64,000 bases of DNA from Bacillus proteolyticus (GTDB taxonomy: Bacteria; Bacillota; Bacilli; Bacillales; Bacillaceae_G), in contig NZ_MACH01000167.1 in assembly GCF_001884065.1 (NCBI RefSeq), positions 62,001-126,000 on the forward strand. The letters run 5' to 3'. The translations under genes and the position numbers were made by a program. Positions within the stretch are counted from its first letter, which is position 1; each line of letters starts with the position of its first letter. A model generated the notes under the pieces. That model was not told the DNA's origin. It saw only the letters and a program-made list of their open reading frames with translations, and did no database searches. Shown one piece after another: positions 46,901 to 59,386 of the stretch.

Positions 46901-47704
46901 ATGGCAAATCGTCGCAATTTATTTTTCTTTTATGGTGATGACAAAGTAACACTCGTTGAAAAAATGAAACCAATATATCGTATTTTAGAGGAGAATGGAT
47001 TTACCATATTAGATCATCCAAAAAATGCAAACGCTATCGTCAGCGTTGGAGATGATGGAACTTTCTTACAAGCCGTTCGTAAAACTGGTTTTAGAGAAGA
47101 TTGCTTATACGCAGGTATTTCTACGAAAGATGAAATTTCTTTCTACTGCGATTTCCACATCGATCACGTTGATACAGCCCTTCAAGAAATTACAAAAAAC
47201 GAAATTGAAGTGCGAAAGTATCCAACAATTAAAGTTGATGTAGATCACGGTACATCATTCCATTGTTTAAATGAGTTCTCATTACGCTCTAGCATCATTA
47301 AAACATTTGTCGTAGATGTACACGTCGACAATTTACATTTTGAAACATTTAGAGGTGATGGATTAGTTATCTCCACACCAACAGGAAGTACCGCTTACAA
47401 TAAATCATTACATGGCGCAGTTGTCGATCCACTTATCCCATGTTTCCAAGTAAGCGAACTAGCATCTTTAAATAACAACACATACCGTACACTCGGATCA
47501 CCGTTTCTTTTAAATCACGAGCGCACGTTAACTTTAACACTTAAACCAGATGGTAATGATTACCCTGTTATCGGAATGGATAACGAAGCACTTAGCATTA
47601 AGCAAGTGGAGAAAGCCGTTGTTCGTTTAAGCGATAAACAAATTAAAACTGTTAAATTAAAAAACAACTCTTTCTGGGAAAAAGTACAGAGAACATTTTT
47701 ATAG
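46901..47704 (+). CDS. nadK: NAD kinase (second bacillar type)
   Basis: Phosphorylates NAD to NADP (267 aa). The GGDGT motif appears as VGDDGTF (50-54) with the catalytic Asp, followed by TPTGSTAYNKSLHGAVV. The order ytfJ-ytfI-NAD kinase-ytcJ matches B. subtilis ytdI (ppnKB/nadK2). Start ATG at 46901 with GGAGG 7 nt upstream; the GTG at 46886 covers that site. Confidence 0.92.
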   Translation: MANRRNLFFFYGDDKVTLVEKMKPIYRILEENGFTILDHPKNANAIVSVGDDGTFLQAVRKTGFREDCLYAGISTKDEISFYCDFHIDHVDTALQEITKNEIEVRKYPTIKVDVDHGTSFHCLNEFSLRSSIIKTFVVDVHVDNLHFETFRGDGLVISTPTGSTAYNKSLHGAVVDPLIPCFQVSELASLNNNTYRTLGSPFLLNHERTLTLTLKPDGNDYPVIGMDNEALSIKQVEKAVVRLSDKQIKTVKLKNNSFWEKVQRTFL

Positions 47705-47710
47705 TATTAA

Positions 47711-47753
47711 AATAACCGCCGAATTATGGGATCCCCATAATTCGGCGGTTATT
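47711..47753 (+). terminator. Terminator after NAD kinase
   Basis: Perfect 20-bp arms (aataaccgccgaattatggg and its complement) with a 3-nt loop, followed by TATTT. Confidence 0.9.
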
Positions 47754-47932
47754 TATTTCTCAGCTGAAGCTTAACGATGTTTCACAATTTTTTTGGAACA
47801 AGACAACAGTATATGAAATTATATTAACGATTTTCCGAATATATCTATCACAACTCATAATATATCAACGATTCCATCCGAAATATCGATTTACCGACAA
47901 AAAGTGACTACATCATCAACTTATCTAAAAAG

Positions 47933-47973
47933 AGGAAGCATCACCAAAATGTATTTTCGTAGCCGCTCCCTCA
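47933..47973 (-). terminator. Terminator after ytcJ
   Basis: On the minus strand GAGGGAGC pairs with GCTTCCTC (one wobble) around a 25-nt loop region, then TTTTTAG follows. Confidence 0.6.
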
Positions 47974-47978
47974 AACTT

Positions 47979-49547
47979 TTAGACGTTTTTTCTATAAACA
48001 ATCTCCCCATCAATGACGGTCATTTCGGCCTGTACTTCTTTTATTTCTTCCGCCTCAATTTCAAAAACATCGCGGTCTAATATCGTAAAGTCTGCTTCAT
48101 ATCCTTTTATAATTTGTCCTCGCTTTGCTTCTTTTCCAATTGCATACGCACTTCCTGTTGTAAATAAAGAAACAGCCTCATATACCGTTAATCTTTCTTC
48201 TGGCATATAACATACGCCATCAATAAAACTTCTACGTGTAACAGCACTATATATACCTAAAAACGGATTCACTTGTTCAATTGGAGCATCAGATCCACCA
48301 TTGCAATGTAACCCTGCGTCCAGCAATGTCTTCCAAGCGTATGCGTAACGAAGACGATGCTTTCCTAGTTTTTCAATGACTGACGGAAAATCTGATGAAA
48401 CAAAGACCGGTTGAATATCAATAATAGCTGGCAAATGTTTCATTCTTTCAATCAACTCTTCACGAGCTAGCTGACAATGAATAATACGGTCACGTAACCC
48501 TTCTGCTGGTGGATATAATTCAAGCGCATCAATGACATGTTCTAGTGATAAGTCACCGATTGTATGAATCGCAACTGGCATATGTAAGTCTCGTGCTTTC
48601 TTCACTAAACCTGCAAGCTCTTCACGTGAAAAAATCGCAACTCCATTTGTTTCCTTCGCATCTTCATACGGTTCACTTAATAAAGCTGTTCTTCCGCCAA
48701 AAGATCCATCAGAAAAAATTTTCATCGCTCCAAATTCAATATAGTGCTCATTTTCATATTCCTTTCGCTCATTCGCTACTTCATGGTGAACGAGTAAATG
48801 CGCTTTAAATGGCATTTCTTTTATAACGTGCGAAAACGCATTGTACGTTTTTTTAAAGCCACCATAATAATTTAAGTCTTCCGTATGTCCGCCAACTAAT
48901 CCGTATTGCCAGCAGTCTGAAATAGCTGTTTGTAATGCTCTTTGCAAATACGCTCCATCTATTTCAGGTTGAACATGTTTAATTAACTCTTGTCCTTGTT
49001 CATATAAAAGCCCTGTTAATTTATTTAATGAGTCCCGGCCGACTTTTCCGCCTTTCGGGTCTTGCGTCATTTCTGTTATGTTCGCTTCTTGCAGTATGTA
49101 TGAGTTCACCCATGTAACGTGGCGACAAACGCGCTTTAATAAAATCGGATGTTCTTTAGAGATTTCATCTAGGTCACGTACATGAACTTGTTTCGTATCT
49201 GTAAAATTATTTTCATTCCAGCCTTCTCCGATAATCCAAGAACCTTTTGGTGCTGCTTCTACTCGTTTCCGAACGAGAGTCAGCACTTCGCTATAAGATT
49301 TGCAATTTGATAGATCTAGACGAAGTAACCTCTCCCCATGGCCAATAAGGTGCATATGGCTATCAACCAGCCCTGGAATCATCGTTTTCCCTTTTAGGGC
49401 ATATAACTTCACTTCTGAATATCGATTTTCTAACTCTTCTTTATTCCCCATATCAACAATGACGCCATTTTCAACGTAAATAGCTTCTACTTTTTCATTC
49501 TCTTCTCGCATAGTGTAAATGGTGCCGCCATACCAAATTTCTCCCAT
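47979..49547 (-). CDS. Amidohydrolase family protein (YtcJ-like)
   Basis: 522-residue metal-dependent hydrolase of the YtcJ/LAF3 amidohydrolase type. Metal motifs are VDSHMHLIGHGE (HxH), FSDGSFGG, VAIHTIGD (His) and NGGSDAPIEQ (Asp), with the terminal YEADFTILDRDVFEI of composite beta-sandwich domains. Substrate unknown. AAAGGGGA precedes the ATG. Same position as B. subtilis ytcJ, next to the acyl-CoA synthetase gene ytcI. Confidence 0.88.
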   Translation of the reverse strand: MGEIWYGGTIYTMREENEKVEAIYVENGVIVDMGNKEELENRYSEVKLYALKGKTMIPGLVDSHMHLIGHGERLLRLDLSNCKSYSEVLTLVRKRVEAAPKGSWIIGEGWNENNFTDTKQVHVRDLDEISKEHPILLKRVCRHVTWVNSYILQEANITEMTQDPKGGKVGRDSLNKLTGLLYEQGQELIKHVQPEIDGAYLQRALQTAISDCWQYGLVGGHTEDLNYYGGFKKTYNAFSHVIKEMPFKAHLLVHHEVANERKEYENEHYIEFGAMKIFSDGSFGGRTALLSEPYEDAKETNGVAIFSREELAGLVKKARDLHMPVAIHTIGDLSLEHVIDALELYPPAEGLRDRIIHCQLAREELIERMKHLPAIIDIQPVFVSSDFPSVIEKLGKHRLRYAYAWKTLLDAGLHCNGGSDAPIEQVNPFLGIYSAVTRRSFIDGVCYMPEERLTVYEAVSLFTTGSAYAIGKEAKRGQIIKGYEADFTILDRDVFEIEAEEIKEVQAEMTVIDGEIVYRKNV

Positions 49548-49594
49548 ATACTCATCCCCTTTTTCCTTTAGTCTACGAAATTAGAGCGTATAAA

Positions 49595-49627
49595 AAAAGC
49601 ACCATTTCGATTAAAAATGGTGCTTTT
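49595..49627 (-). terminator. Terminator after the VOC gene
   Basis: Arms aaaagcaccattt and aaatggtgctttt with a 7-nt loop and T-rich minus-strand tail. Confidence 0.85.
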
Positions 49628-49634
49628 CCAAAAA

Positions 49635-50066
49635 TTATTTTTGTTCAGTAGGATTCGTTGTAATTTGCCATTCAATGCTAAATTTATCTTTTACTTGTCC
49701 GTATGCTGGGCTCCAGAAAGTTTCTTGAAGTGGCATAATAACTTCTCCACCTTCTTGTAACTTATCGAATACTTCTTTTGCTTTTTCTGCATTACTAATT
49801 TGAATTGCGATTGTTACTTGAGATCCGATCGCATGCCCTTGACCTGGGAATGTATCAGAAATCATAAGTTCCGTATTACCAACTTTTAAAGTAGCATGTG
49901 CAACGCGCTCTTTCGCTTCAGCTGGAATCGGGTATTCTGGATTTTCAGGCATATCACCAAAAGTTTGCATTACTTCTACTTTTGCATCTAACGCCTCTTT
50001 ATAAAACTGTACAGCTTCTTGCCCACTACCATCTAAAACTAAGTACGGATTAATACCTAAAATCAT
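49635..50066 (-). CDS. VOC family protein (PhnB-like)
   Basis: 143-residue glyoxalase/vicinal-oxygen-chelate fold protein with the two-repeat pattern of the PhnB-like group: GINPYLVLDGSGQEAVQFYK, MISDTFPGQGHAIGSQ and FWSPAYGQVKDKFSIEWQ. Metal-binding residues are degenerate, as usual in the group; substrate unknown. AAAGAGGTG precedes the ATG. Own terminator, so monocistronic. Confidence 0.85.
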   Translation of the reverse strand: MILGINPYLVLDGSGQEAVQFYKEALDAKVEVMQTFGDMPENPEYPIPAEAKERVAHATLKVGNTELMISDTFPGQGHAIGSQVTIAIQISNAEKAKEVFDKLQEGGEVIMPLQETFWSPAYGQVKDKFSIEWQITTNPTEQK

Positions 50067-50171
50067 ACGGACACCTCTTTTTTTAATTTATAAAAATCGA
50101 ACTTACGTTCGTTTTTTATAATATCATACATGTAACATTTCATTCAACTATTTACTTCACTATTTTCAAAA

Positions 50172-51758
50172 TTATTTTGAAGGTAGTTCCATCTCTTGTT
50201 TTCTAAGTTCAATACGGCGAATTTTTCCAGAAATCGTTTTTGGTAGTTCATCTACAAATTCAATTTTGCGAGGGTATTTATATGGTGCAGTCAGTTCTTT
50301 GACGTGTTGTTGGAGCACTGGAATTAATGTTTCTTCGTTCTTTTCTATATTCTCTCTTAATACGATAAATGCCTTCACGACACTTCCGCGAATTTCATCT
50401 GGACTTGCGACAACCGCACATTCTCTTACGTATGGATGTTTTACAAGTGCATCTTCTACTTCAAACGGCCCGATTGTATAACCAGAGCTAATAATGATAT
50501 CATCTCCGCGTCCTTCAAACCAGAAATAGCCGTCTTCATCTTTTTTCGCCTTATCACCGGTAATATAATAATCACCGCGGAATTGCATCGCTGTACGCTC
50601 ATCGTCTTTATAATATTGCTTAAAGAGGGCTGGTGTTTCAATGTGAACTGCAATATCACCAACTTCTCCTACCTGTACCGGAATACCTTCTTCATTTACG
50701 ATATCAACATGGTTTCCTGGCGTTGGTTTTCCCATTGATCCTGGTCTAATATCCATCCCTTTCATTATCCCAACGAGCAATGTGTTTTCCGTTTGCCCAT
50801 AACCGTCTCTTACCGTAATATCAAAATGCCTTTGGAACGTTTCAATGACTTCTCTGTTTAACGGCTCACCAGCTGATACAGCGCTATGTAACGCTTCTAA
50901 ATTATACTCATTTAAGTTTTCTACCTTTGCCATTAATCTATACTCAGTCGGCGTACAACAAAGCACATTCACCTTATTATCGCCTAATAAACTCAAATAC
51001 GTTTTCGGTTCAAATTTACCATGATATACAAATCCAGTTGCACCTGAACCGAGAGTTGCTACAAACGGGCTCCAAATCCACTTTTGCCAGCCAGGACTAG
51101 CTGTTGCCCATACAACATCATTCTCTTCAATTCCGAGCCAATTTGGGGCGCTCGTACGTAAATGAGCGTATGCCCACGCATGCGTATGAACGACACCTTT
51201 CGGATTTCCTGTCGTCCCTGACGTGTAAGATAAAAAGACCATATCTTCTTTATCTGTCTTCGCCATTTCTAACATGTCACTTTCTGTTTCTAATGCTGTT
51301 TTTAAATTCGTCCAACCATCTACTGAACGCTCGCTCAAGACGAATTTTTGAAGAGATTCCACCGCTTCTACGCCGTCAAATTGTCCAATATACGGTTCGT
51401 AACTTACGATAGCCTTTACTTCTCCGTGCCCAATACGATACTCAATATCTTTTTTACGCAACATTTCTGAGCTTGGAATAACGACAAATCCTGCTTTAAT
51501 CGCAGCAATATACGTCATGTAAGCTTCAATTAAGCGCGGCATCATAATAAGGAGCTTGTCCCCTTTTTGTAAGCCACTTTTTATAAAAGCATTTCCAATT
51601 CTATTCGCACCTTGCATTAATTCAAAATATGTAATCTCTCGTCTATTCCCTTTATCATCTTGCCAAATTAAAGCAAGCTTTTCTTTATCATTCGTATATT
51701 TCTCTATTTCCGAAACTAAATTATAAGACTGCGGCGCCAACAATTCCTCTCTCTTCAT
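50172..51758 (-). CDS. Acyl-CoA synthetase (MbcS/YtcI-like)
   Basis: AMP-forming acid-CoA ligase (528 aa). P-loop LSYTSGTTGNPKGVVHTHAW, AMP motif YGQTENTLLVG, GDYYITGDKAKKDEDGYFWF and the conserved C-terminal Lys in LPKTISGKIRR. B. subtilis YtcI at this position makes 2-methylbutyryl-CoA and related branched-chain CoA esters, which feed branched fatty acids. I chose the ATG at 51758, 6 nt after AAAGGAGG. A CodY-box-like motif is 43 nt upstream. Confidence 0.88.
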   Translation of the reverse strand: MKREELLAPQSYNLVSEIEKYTNDKEKLALIWQDDKGNRREITYFELMQGANRIGNAFIKSGLQKGDKLLIMMPRLIEAYMTYIAAIKAGFVVIPSSEMLRKKDIEYRIGHGEVKAIVSYEPYIGQFDGVEAVESLQKFVLSERSVDGWTNLKTALETESDMLEMAKTDKEDMVFLSYTSGTTGNPKGVVHTHAWAYAHLRTSAPNWLGIEENDVVWATASPGWQKWIWSPFVATLGSGATGFVYHGKFEPKTYLSLLGDNKVNVLCCTPTEYRLMAKVENLNEYNLEALHSAVSAGEPLNREVIETFQRHFDITVRDGYGQTENTLLVGIMKGMDIRPGSMGKPTPGNHVDIVNEEGIPVQVGEVGDIAVHIETPALFKQYYKDDERTAMQFRGDYYITGDKAKKDEDGYFWFEGRGDDIIISSGYTIGPFEVEDALVKHPYVRECAVVASPDEIRGSVVKAFIVLRENIEKNEETLIPVLQQHVKELTAPYKYPRKIEFVDELPKTISGKIRRIELRKQEMELPSK

Positions 51759-51800
51759 AAACATCCTCCTTTATTTCTATGCCTCCCTTATATAATAAAG

Positions 51801-51815
51801 AATTTTCAGTAAATT
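51801..51815. promoter_or_regulatory. Candidate CodY box
   Basis: AATTTTCAGTAAATT matches the CodY consensus AATTTTCWGAAAATT at 14 of 15 positions. It lies 43 bp upstream of the acyl-CoA synthetase ATG, where a CodY repressor would block transcription. Branched-chain amino acids activate CodY, which would fit a gene for branched-chain acyl-CoA supply. Motif seen; regulation inferred. Confidence 0.5.
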
Positions 51816-51904
51816 TTGAACCCTCTTCTTTTGACAATTTTTTTATATTTATGTCGAACCGTTGAATAAATTTATATCGATTTATTGATAAATAATGACA
51901 AAAA

Positions 51905-51932
51905 AGAAAGAGCGGGAGAACCCGCTCTTTCT
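51905..51932 (-). terminator. Terminator after sspA-like gene
   Basis: Perfect 12-bp arms agaaagagcggg and cccgctctttct with an AGAA loop, followed on the minus strand by TTTTTGTC. Confidence 0.9.
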
Positions 51933-51950
51933 AAGCCATCGTATATGGGA

Positions 51951-52145
51951 TTATTTTTGGTAACCGCCTAATTGTTGCTCAGCTAGTGAAACTAGACGTT
52001 TAGTGATTTCGCCACCAACAGAACCGTTAGCGCGAGATGTTGCATCAGCTCCAAGTTGAACACCAAACTCTTGAGCGATTTCGTATTTCATTTGATCTAA
52101 TGCTGCTTGAGCACCAGACACTGCTAATTTATTTGTGCTTGCCAT
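51951..52145 (-). CDS. Alpha/beta-type small acid-soluble spore protein
   Basis: 64-residue DNA-binding spore protein that coats and protects spore DNA. It contains the GPR protease cleavage region [14 protein letters not shown] and the conserved [15 protein letters not shown]. Very strong AAGGAGGTGAT ribosome binding site. The position next to thiI matches B. subtilis sspA, but the B. cereus group has several similar SASPs, so I leave the symbol open. A sigma-G promoter is upstream. Confidence 0.95.
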   Translation of the reverse strand: MASTNKLAVSGAQAALDQMKYEIAQEFGVQLGADATSRANGSVGGEITKRLVSLAEQQLGGYQK

Positions 52146-52168
52146 GTTGTATCACCTCCTTGTGAGTA

Positions 52169-52198
52169 TAGAGTGTGATAAACAACATGACTTCATAC
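52169..52198 (-). promoter_or_regulatory. Predicted sigma-G promoter for the SASP gene
   Basis: On the minus strand GTATG, an 18-bp spacer and CACTCTA fit the forespore sigma-G consensus GHATR-N18-CAYnnTA exactly. It places the start of transcription just upstream of the ribosome binding site. Sigma-G control of SASP genes is well known. Confidence 0.65.
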
Positions 52199-52224
52199 AC
52201 ATTTGAATGTGGTAATTTATGGGT

Positions 52225-53445
<1,221 letters not shown>

Positions 53446-54588
53446 TTACCTCATCACTTCATATAATTTTGGCATTGTCTCTTTAACAATACCTTCAAAT
53501 TGTTTTACTTCTTCCATCGTGTTTTCCGGTGCTAGACTAATGCGGATTGCGCTTGCAGCTGCGGCATGCGGTATTCCCATTGACACTAGTACTCGGCTCA
53601 CTTCATTTGCTTTTGAAGAACAAGCAGACTTCGTTGATACATATACACCATGCTCTTCTAAAGCATGAACGACCACTTCTGGTTTTAAACCAACAAATGA
53701 TACATTTAAAATGTGCGGTGCCGCATATTCAAGTGACGTATTAATCGTTACATCTTCCATCTCTTTAAAGACACGGACAAGCTCTGCTTGTAAATTTTGC
53801 AAATGAACTACCTTTTCTTTCACTTGCTCCATCGTCATACGAAGTGCTTTTACCATCGCTACAATACCAGGTAAGTTTTCTGTTCCTGAACGATACTTAA
53901 GCTCTTGTTGACCACCTGATAAGATTGGATCTAACCTTACACCATCACGTACGTAAAGAAGACCTGTCCCCTTTACGCTATGAAATTTATGCCCAGATAT
54001 TGAACAAAGGTCAATATGAGAAGCGTATAAATCAAGCGGTACTTTTCCTATCCCTTGCACATGGTCCACGTGGAATCTTATTTTCGGATAGTTCGATAAT
54101 AACGTTCCAATTTCAGCAACAGGCTGAATCGCTCCAGTCTCGTTGTTCACGTGAATAATTGACACAAGAATCGTATCTTCACGAAGCGCTCGTTTTACAT
54201 CCTCTACCGATACAACACCGTGCTCGTTAACCGGTAAATATGTTACATCAAAACCGAGATCTTCTAATTGTTTATATGCCTCAAACACAGACGCGTGTTC
54301 AATATTTGTTGTAATGATATGCTTACCGCGCGAACGATTCCTCATCGCTATTCCTTTAATCGCAAGGTTATTCCCTTCCGTTCCACCCGATGTGAAAATA
54401 ATTTCAGAAGGTTTAACGTGAAGGAGCTGCGCTGCAATCGTTCTCGATTGTGTTAATAGACGCTCTGCCTCTCCTCCAAGCGAATGAATAGAAGAAGGAT
54501 TTCCAAAATATTTCCCTGCAACCGTTACATACGATTGAAGAGCTTCTGGATATGGCTTTGTCGTCGCACTATTATCAAAATAGATCAT
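53446..54588 (-). CDS. nifZ: Cysteine desulfurase (NifZ-like)
   Basis: PLP enzyme (380 aa) that delivers sulfur from cysteine. PLP lysine in SGHKFHSVKGTGLLYV, substrate loop with catalytic Cys in STKSACSSKANEV, and N-terminal YFDNSATTKPYPE. B. subtilis NifZ works with ThiI for tRNA 4-thiouridine. I chose the ATG at 54588 because AAAGGGG lies 8 nt upstream; the frame upstream to 54663 is not supported. thiI follows directly. Confidence 0.92.
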   Translation of the reverse strand: MIYFDNSATTKPYPEALQSYVTVAGKYFGNPSSIHSLGGEAERLLTQSRTIAAQLLHVKPSEIIFTSGGTEGNNLAIKGIAMRNRSRGKHIITTNIEHASVFEAYKQLEDLGFDVTYLPVNEHGVVSVEDVKRALREDTILVSIIHVNNETGAIQPVAEIGTLLSNYPKIRFHVDHVQGIGKVPLDLYASHIDLCSISGHKFHSVKGTGLLYVRDGVRLDPILSGGQQELKYRSGTENLPGIVAMVKALRMTMEQVKEKVVHLQNLQAELVRVFKEMEDVTINTSLEYAAPHILNVSFVGLKPEVVVHALEEHGVYVSTKSACSSKANEVSRVLVSMGIPHAAAASAIRISLAPENTMEEVKQFEGIVKETMPKLYEVMR

Positions 54589-54747
54589 CGTTCTTCCCCT
54601 TTCAGCGCTGTCACATCGTATAATCATATCATAAATACGTGTAATTACGCTAAAACTACTCAAAGGTTCCGTTATATTTTAAAACGAATAACCTTACTGT
54701 ATTCCGCTATTCATTATAGCAACATCGCCTCCAAAATTACACAAAAA

Positions 54748-56554
<1,807 letters not shown>

Positions 56555-56677
56555 CTATATTTAACAACTAACAATGTACTAATCATACCATGTTATGACG
56601 TGTTTTTGACCTAGTTTTTTTTAAAATTTCATGTTTCTTTAAATGCACTTGTAATCTTTCTTAACATTCCGCTTATT

Positions 56678-57520
56678 TCATTCTCCAGCCTCAAATGACT
56701 GTAAGAAAGAGTATTCCTTCAGATAAGATACGAAATAAATCTTTCGTATTAATGGTGGTTCTACAGAAATCGCACGCACGTTATCTTGCATTACCGCTTG
56801 CTGTACAGCTGTTTCCGGAACCAATGTTATGCCCAGTCCAGCTCCTACCATCGCAATCATCGGTTCTGCATAAGAAGTTTCAACTGCAATGTTCGGCTTC
56901 GTACCTATACCGTGAAACATTTTCATAATCATTTTCCTTACATCACATATTTCTGGATATACGATTAACTTTTCATTTTGCAACTCTTCTATTCGGATTA
57001 CCGTTTTCTCTTTATATGGATGATCATTTGAAACAACACAAACGATTTTTTCTTCCCGCATTTCTTTTATATACGTAGCGCCTTCTACTACTGAATCAAT
57101 AAACATCGCTTCAATTTTTCGCGCTTTAAATAATTCCATTAATACTTTCGTGTGCTCAATTTGCCATTCCACTTCATATGTATCCGCTAATAAGTCTTTA
57201 CACTTTGATATGTAATGAGCCGCTAAACTCGGCAATATACCGATTGAAATTTTCTGCTTCACTTGATATCCCTTCATTTCCGTTTGCACTTCACTTATTT
57301 GTTCCAAAATCGGTAACATTCTTGTTATAAATAACTCTCCAGCCTCTGTTAACTCCACTCCTTGAGCAGAACGCTTGAGTAAAGTAACCTCTAAATCTGC
57401 TTCTAACCTTTGAATTTGTTTACTAAGCGCTGGTTGGGAAATATGTAAAAGCTTACTCGCCTTTGATAAACTTCGCGTATGCTTTACTTCAATAAACGAT
57501 CGTACTGCCTCCAAATCCAT
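56678..57520 (-). CDS. LysR family transcriptional regulator
   Basis: 280 residues. N-terminal winged helix (about 1-60, LSKASKLLHISQPALSKQIQRLEADL) and a periplasmic-binding-protein-like effector domain (about 90-280). The ATG at 57520 has AGAGGTG upstream. It is divergent from the EamA transporter gene, with 124 bp between starts, so it probably controls that gene. Effector unknown. Confidence 0.88.
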   Translation of the reverse strand: MDLEAVRSFIEVKHTRSLSKASKLLHISQPALSKQIQRLEADLEVTLLKRSAQGVELTEAGELFITRMLPILEQISEVQTEMKGYQVKQKISIGILPSLAAHYISKCKDLLADTYEVEWQIEHTKVLMELFKARKIEAMFIDSVVEGATYIKEMREEKIVCVVSNDHPYKEKTVIRIEELQNEKLIVYPEICDVRKMIMKMFHGIGTKPNIAVETSYAEPMIAMVGAGLGITLVPETAVQQAVMQDNVRAISVEPPLIRKIYFVSYLKEYSFLQSFEAGE

Positions 57521-57644
57521 CGTACACACCTCTAACAAAAAGTTATAACTGTCATAAAAAATCGATATTTCCTCTTAGAAGAAATCAATCTTTATACTTA
57601 TTTCATCAACTTACTATAACGAAATGTAAAGGAGAATGATACTC

Positions 57645-58589
57645 TTGGACAAAAAACAAATGCTACTCGGATCCCTTCTATGCTTACTTGCTGTAACAGC
57701 TTGGGGATTTATGTTTCCTGTAATGGCAAATGCCTTGCAATTTATCGACCCATTCTTCTTCACAACTATCCGATACGGATCAGCAGCTATCATTTTTCTT
57801 ATTTTGCTATTAATCACTGAGGGGAAAAATTCTCTCCGCTTAGAAAAACGAACACTTTCGTTATTCTTTTACGGAACAGTCGGTTTCGCTGGGTATGGCT
57901 TTCTAATTTTTTATGGTCAACAGCTTGCCGGACCTTCTGGAGCCATCCATGCCGCGATGATTCAGTCTCTTATGCCACTCATCGCTTTATTATTGCAGTG
58001 GATAACAAAAAACAAACGCCCACAAAATTACACATTTCTTTGTATGTTCGTTGCATTACTCGGTGTTATGCTTGTCATTTCAAAAGGAAATATTCATTTA
58101 TTATTTGGAGTAGCAAGCCACTTATCAACAAATATATTTATGTTATGCGGCGTTACTTGCTGGGTAATTTACACGAACGGTGGTGCTCGTTTTCAATCTT
58201 GGTCACCACTCAGGTATACGACGTTAACTTGTTTATTCGGCTCAATTTCACTCATCATTATTGTCACTTTCTTAACTTACACAAACGTAATTACTGTACC
58301 GTCACTACGTACAATTATGAGTGTTCGTTTTGAACTCTTTTATATGTCGATTATCGCCGGCGTTATCGCTGTATTTTGCTGGAACACGGGAAATCGATAT
58401 ATTTCATCTATTAACGGCATATTATTTATGAATTTAGTTCCTGTACTTGCACTTATCGGTTCCACCTTTCGAGGTTATACAGTCGACAAAATTGAAATTG
58501 CCGGCGCCTCATTAACAATTATTGCGCTATTATGCAACAATTTATGGCAAAGAAAACAAGACATAAAAATCCCCACCTCAGTTCGTTAG
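57645..58589 (+). CDS. EamA/DMT family transporter
   Basis: Ten-helix drug/metabolite transporter (314 aa) with two EamA repeats; motifs VTAWGFMFPVMANALQ, PLFFTTIRY-like stretch FFFTTIRYGSAAI and WNTGNRYISSINGILFMNLVP. Substrate unknown. I chose TTG at 57645, about 10 nt after AAAGGAG; the ATG at 57636 is too close to that site. Paired with the divergent LysR gene. Confidence 0.85.
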   Translation: MDKKQMLLGSLLCLLAVTAWGFMFPVMANALQFIDPFFFTTIRYGSAAIIFLILLLITEGKNSLRLEKRTLSLFFYGTVGFAGYGFLIFYGQQLAGPSGAIHAAMIQSLMPLIALLLQWITKNKRPQNYTFLCMFVALLGVMLVISKGNIHLLFGVASHLSTNIFMLCGVTCWVIYTNGGARFQSWSPLRYTTLTCLFGSISLIIIVTFLTYTNVITVPSLRTIMSVRFELFYMSIIAGVIAVFCWNTGNRYISSINGILFMNLVPVLALIGSTFRGYTVDKIEIAGASLTIIALLCNNLWQRKQDIKIPTSVR

Positions 58590-58598
58590 GTGGGGATT
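58569..58598. terminator. Bidirectional terminator EamA / refZ
   Basis: Arms aatccccacct and aggtggggatt with an 8-nt loop between convergent genes. Confidence 0.85.
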
Positions 58599-58600
58599 CT

Positions 58601-59239
58601 TCACATATGAACAGCTCTTGGCCATTCATAGTACATATTCGCTTTATATAATGTTTGTTCCATCCATTGTTCAATTTCTTTCGTGTACATTTCTAGAAAA
58701 AATGTCTCGGACGGAAAAGAATGCAACACTTCTGATATATATTGCGGATATAAAAACGGCATATTTATCATGCCTTTTAATTGCGTCATAAACATTGTAA
58801 AAGATACCTTTTTAAACTCTTGTTTCATTTGTCCCTGTTTAATGATTTGCTCTATATAATATCTTTCTCTAGAAAAATAAACGGTCATCACTTCACGAAT
58901 TAACGTCGTATCAAGCGAAAGCTCTCTATAAAAAAAACGTGTCAGTTCTCTATTATCAAATTGATATCGTAAAATCCCGCGCACCATTTGCACCATCACA
59001 TCTTTAGCCGATAAATATTCTCTCTGTTCAAATGACGTTTCAATTACATGAATATATCCTTCTAAAAAATCAGTAATCAGCTGTTCTAATAACCCTTGCT
59101 TTCCAGCAAAATAATATGAAATATTCGCTACATTCACATCCGCTCGCTTTGCAATGTCTCGCACCGATGTCCCGTCATAACCTTTCGTATTAAACAACGA
59201 TATTGCCGCATCAATTACTTTTTGTTTCGTCTGCTTCAT
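58601..59239 (-). CDS. refZ: RefZ (YttP), TetR-fold regulator of FtsZ
   Basis: 212-residue TetR-type protein with HTH TKGYDGTSVRDIAKRADVNVANISYYF. In B. subtilis RefZ binds sites flanking the origin and promotes the shift of FtsZ rings in sporulation. The order ezrA ... refZ - ytsP - rpsD matches. ATG at 59239 with GAGG upstream. A TTGACTTTTAAGACAA dyad lies about 45 bp upstream; I cannot say whether it is a RefZ-binding motif. Confidence 0.88.
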   Translation of the reverse strand: MKQTKQKVIDAAISLFNTKGYDGTSVRDIAKRADVNVANISYYFAGKQGLLEQLITDFLEGYIHVIETSFEQREYLSAKDVMVQMVRGILRYQFDNRELTRFFYRELSLDTTLIREVMTVYFSRERYYIEQIIKQGQMKQEFKKVSFTMFMTQLKGMINMPFLYPQYISEVLHSFPSETFFLEMYTKEIEQWMEQTLYKANMYYEWPRAVHM

Positions 59240-59386
59240 GCGCTCACTTCCTCTCACTGAACAGCTATAGTTTAAATTTCTTGACTTTTAAGACAAATTC
59301 CTTTAATTTTCTATCGACAAAGTCATGTGAAATACATCGTATTTTGCTATCATTTTACATATCTCGCTAAAAAGGGAGTTGTTTCC

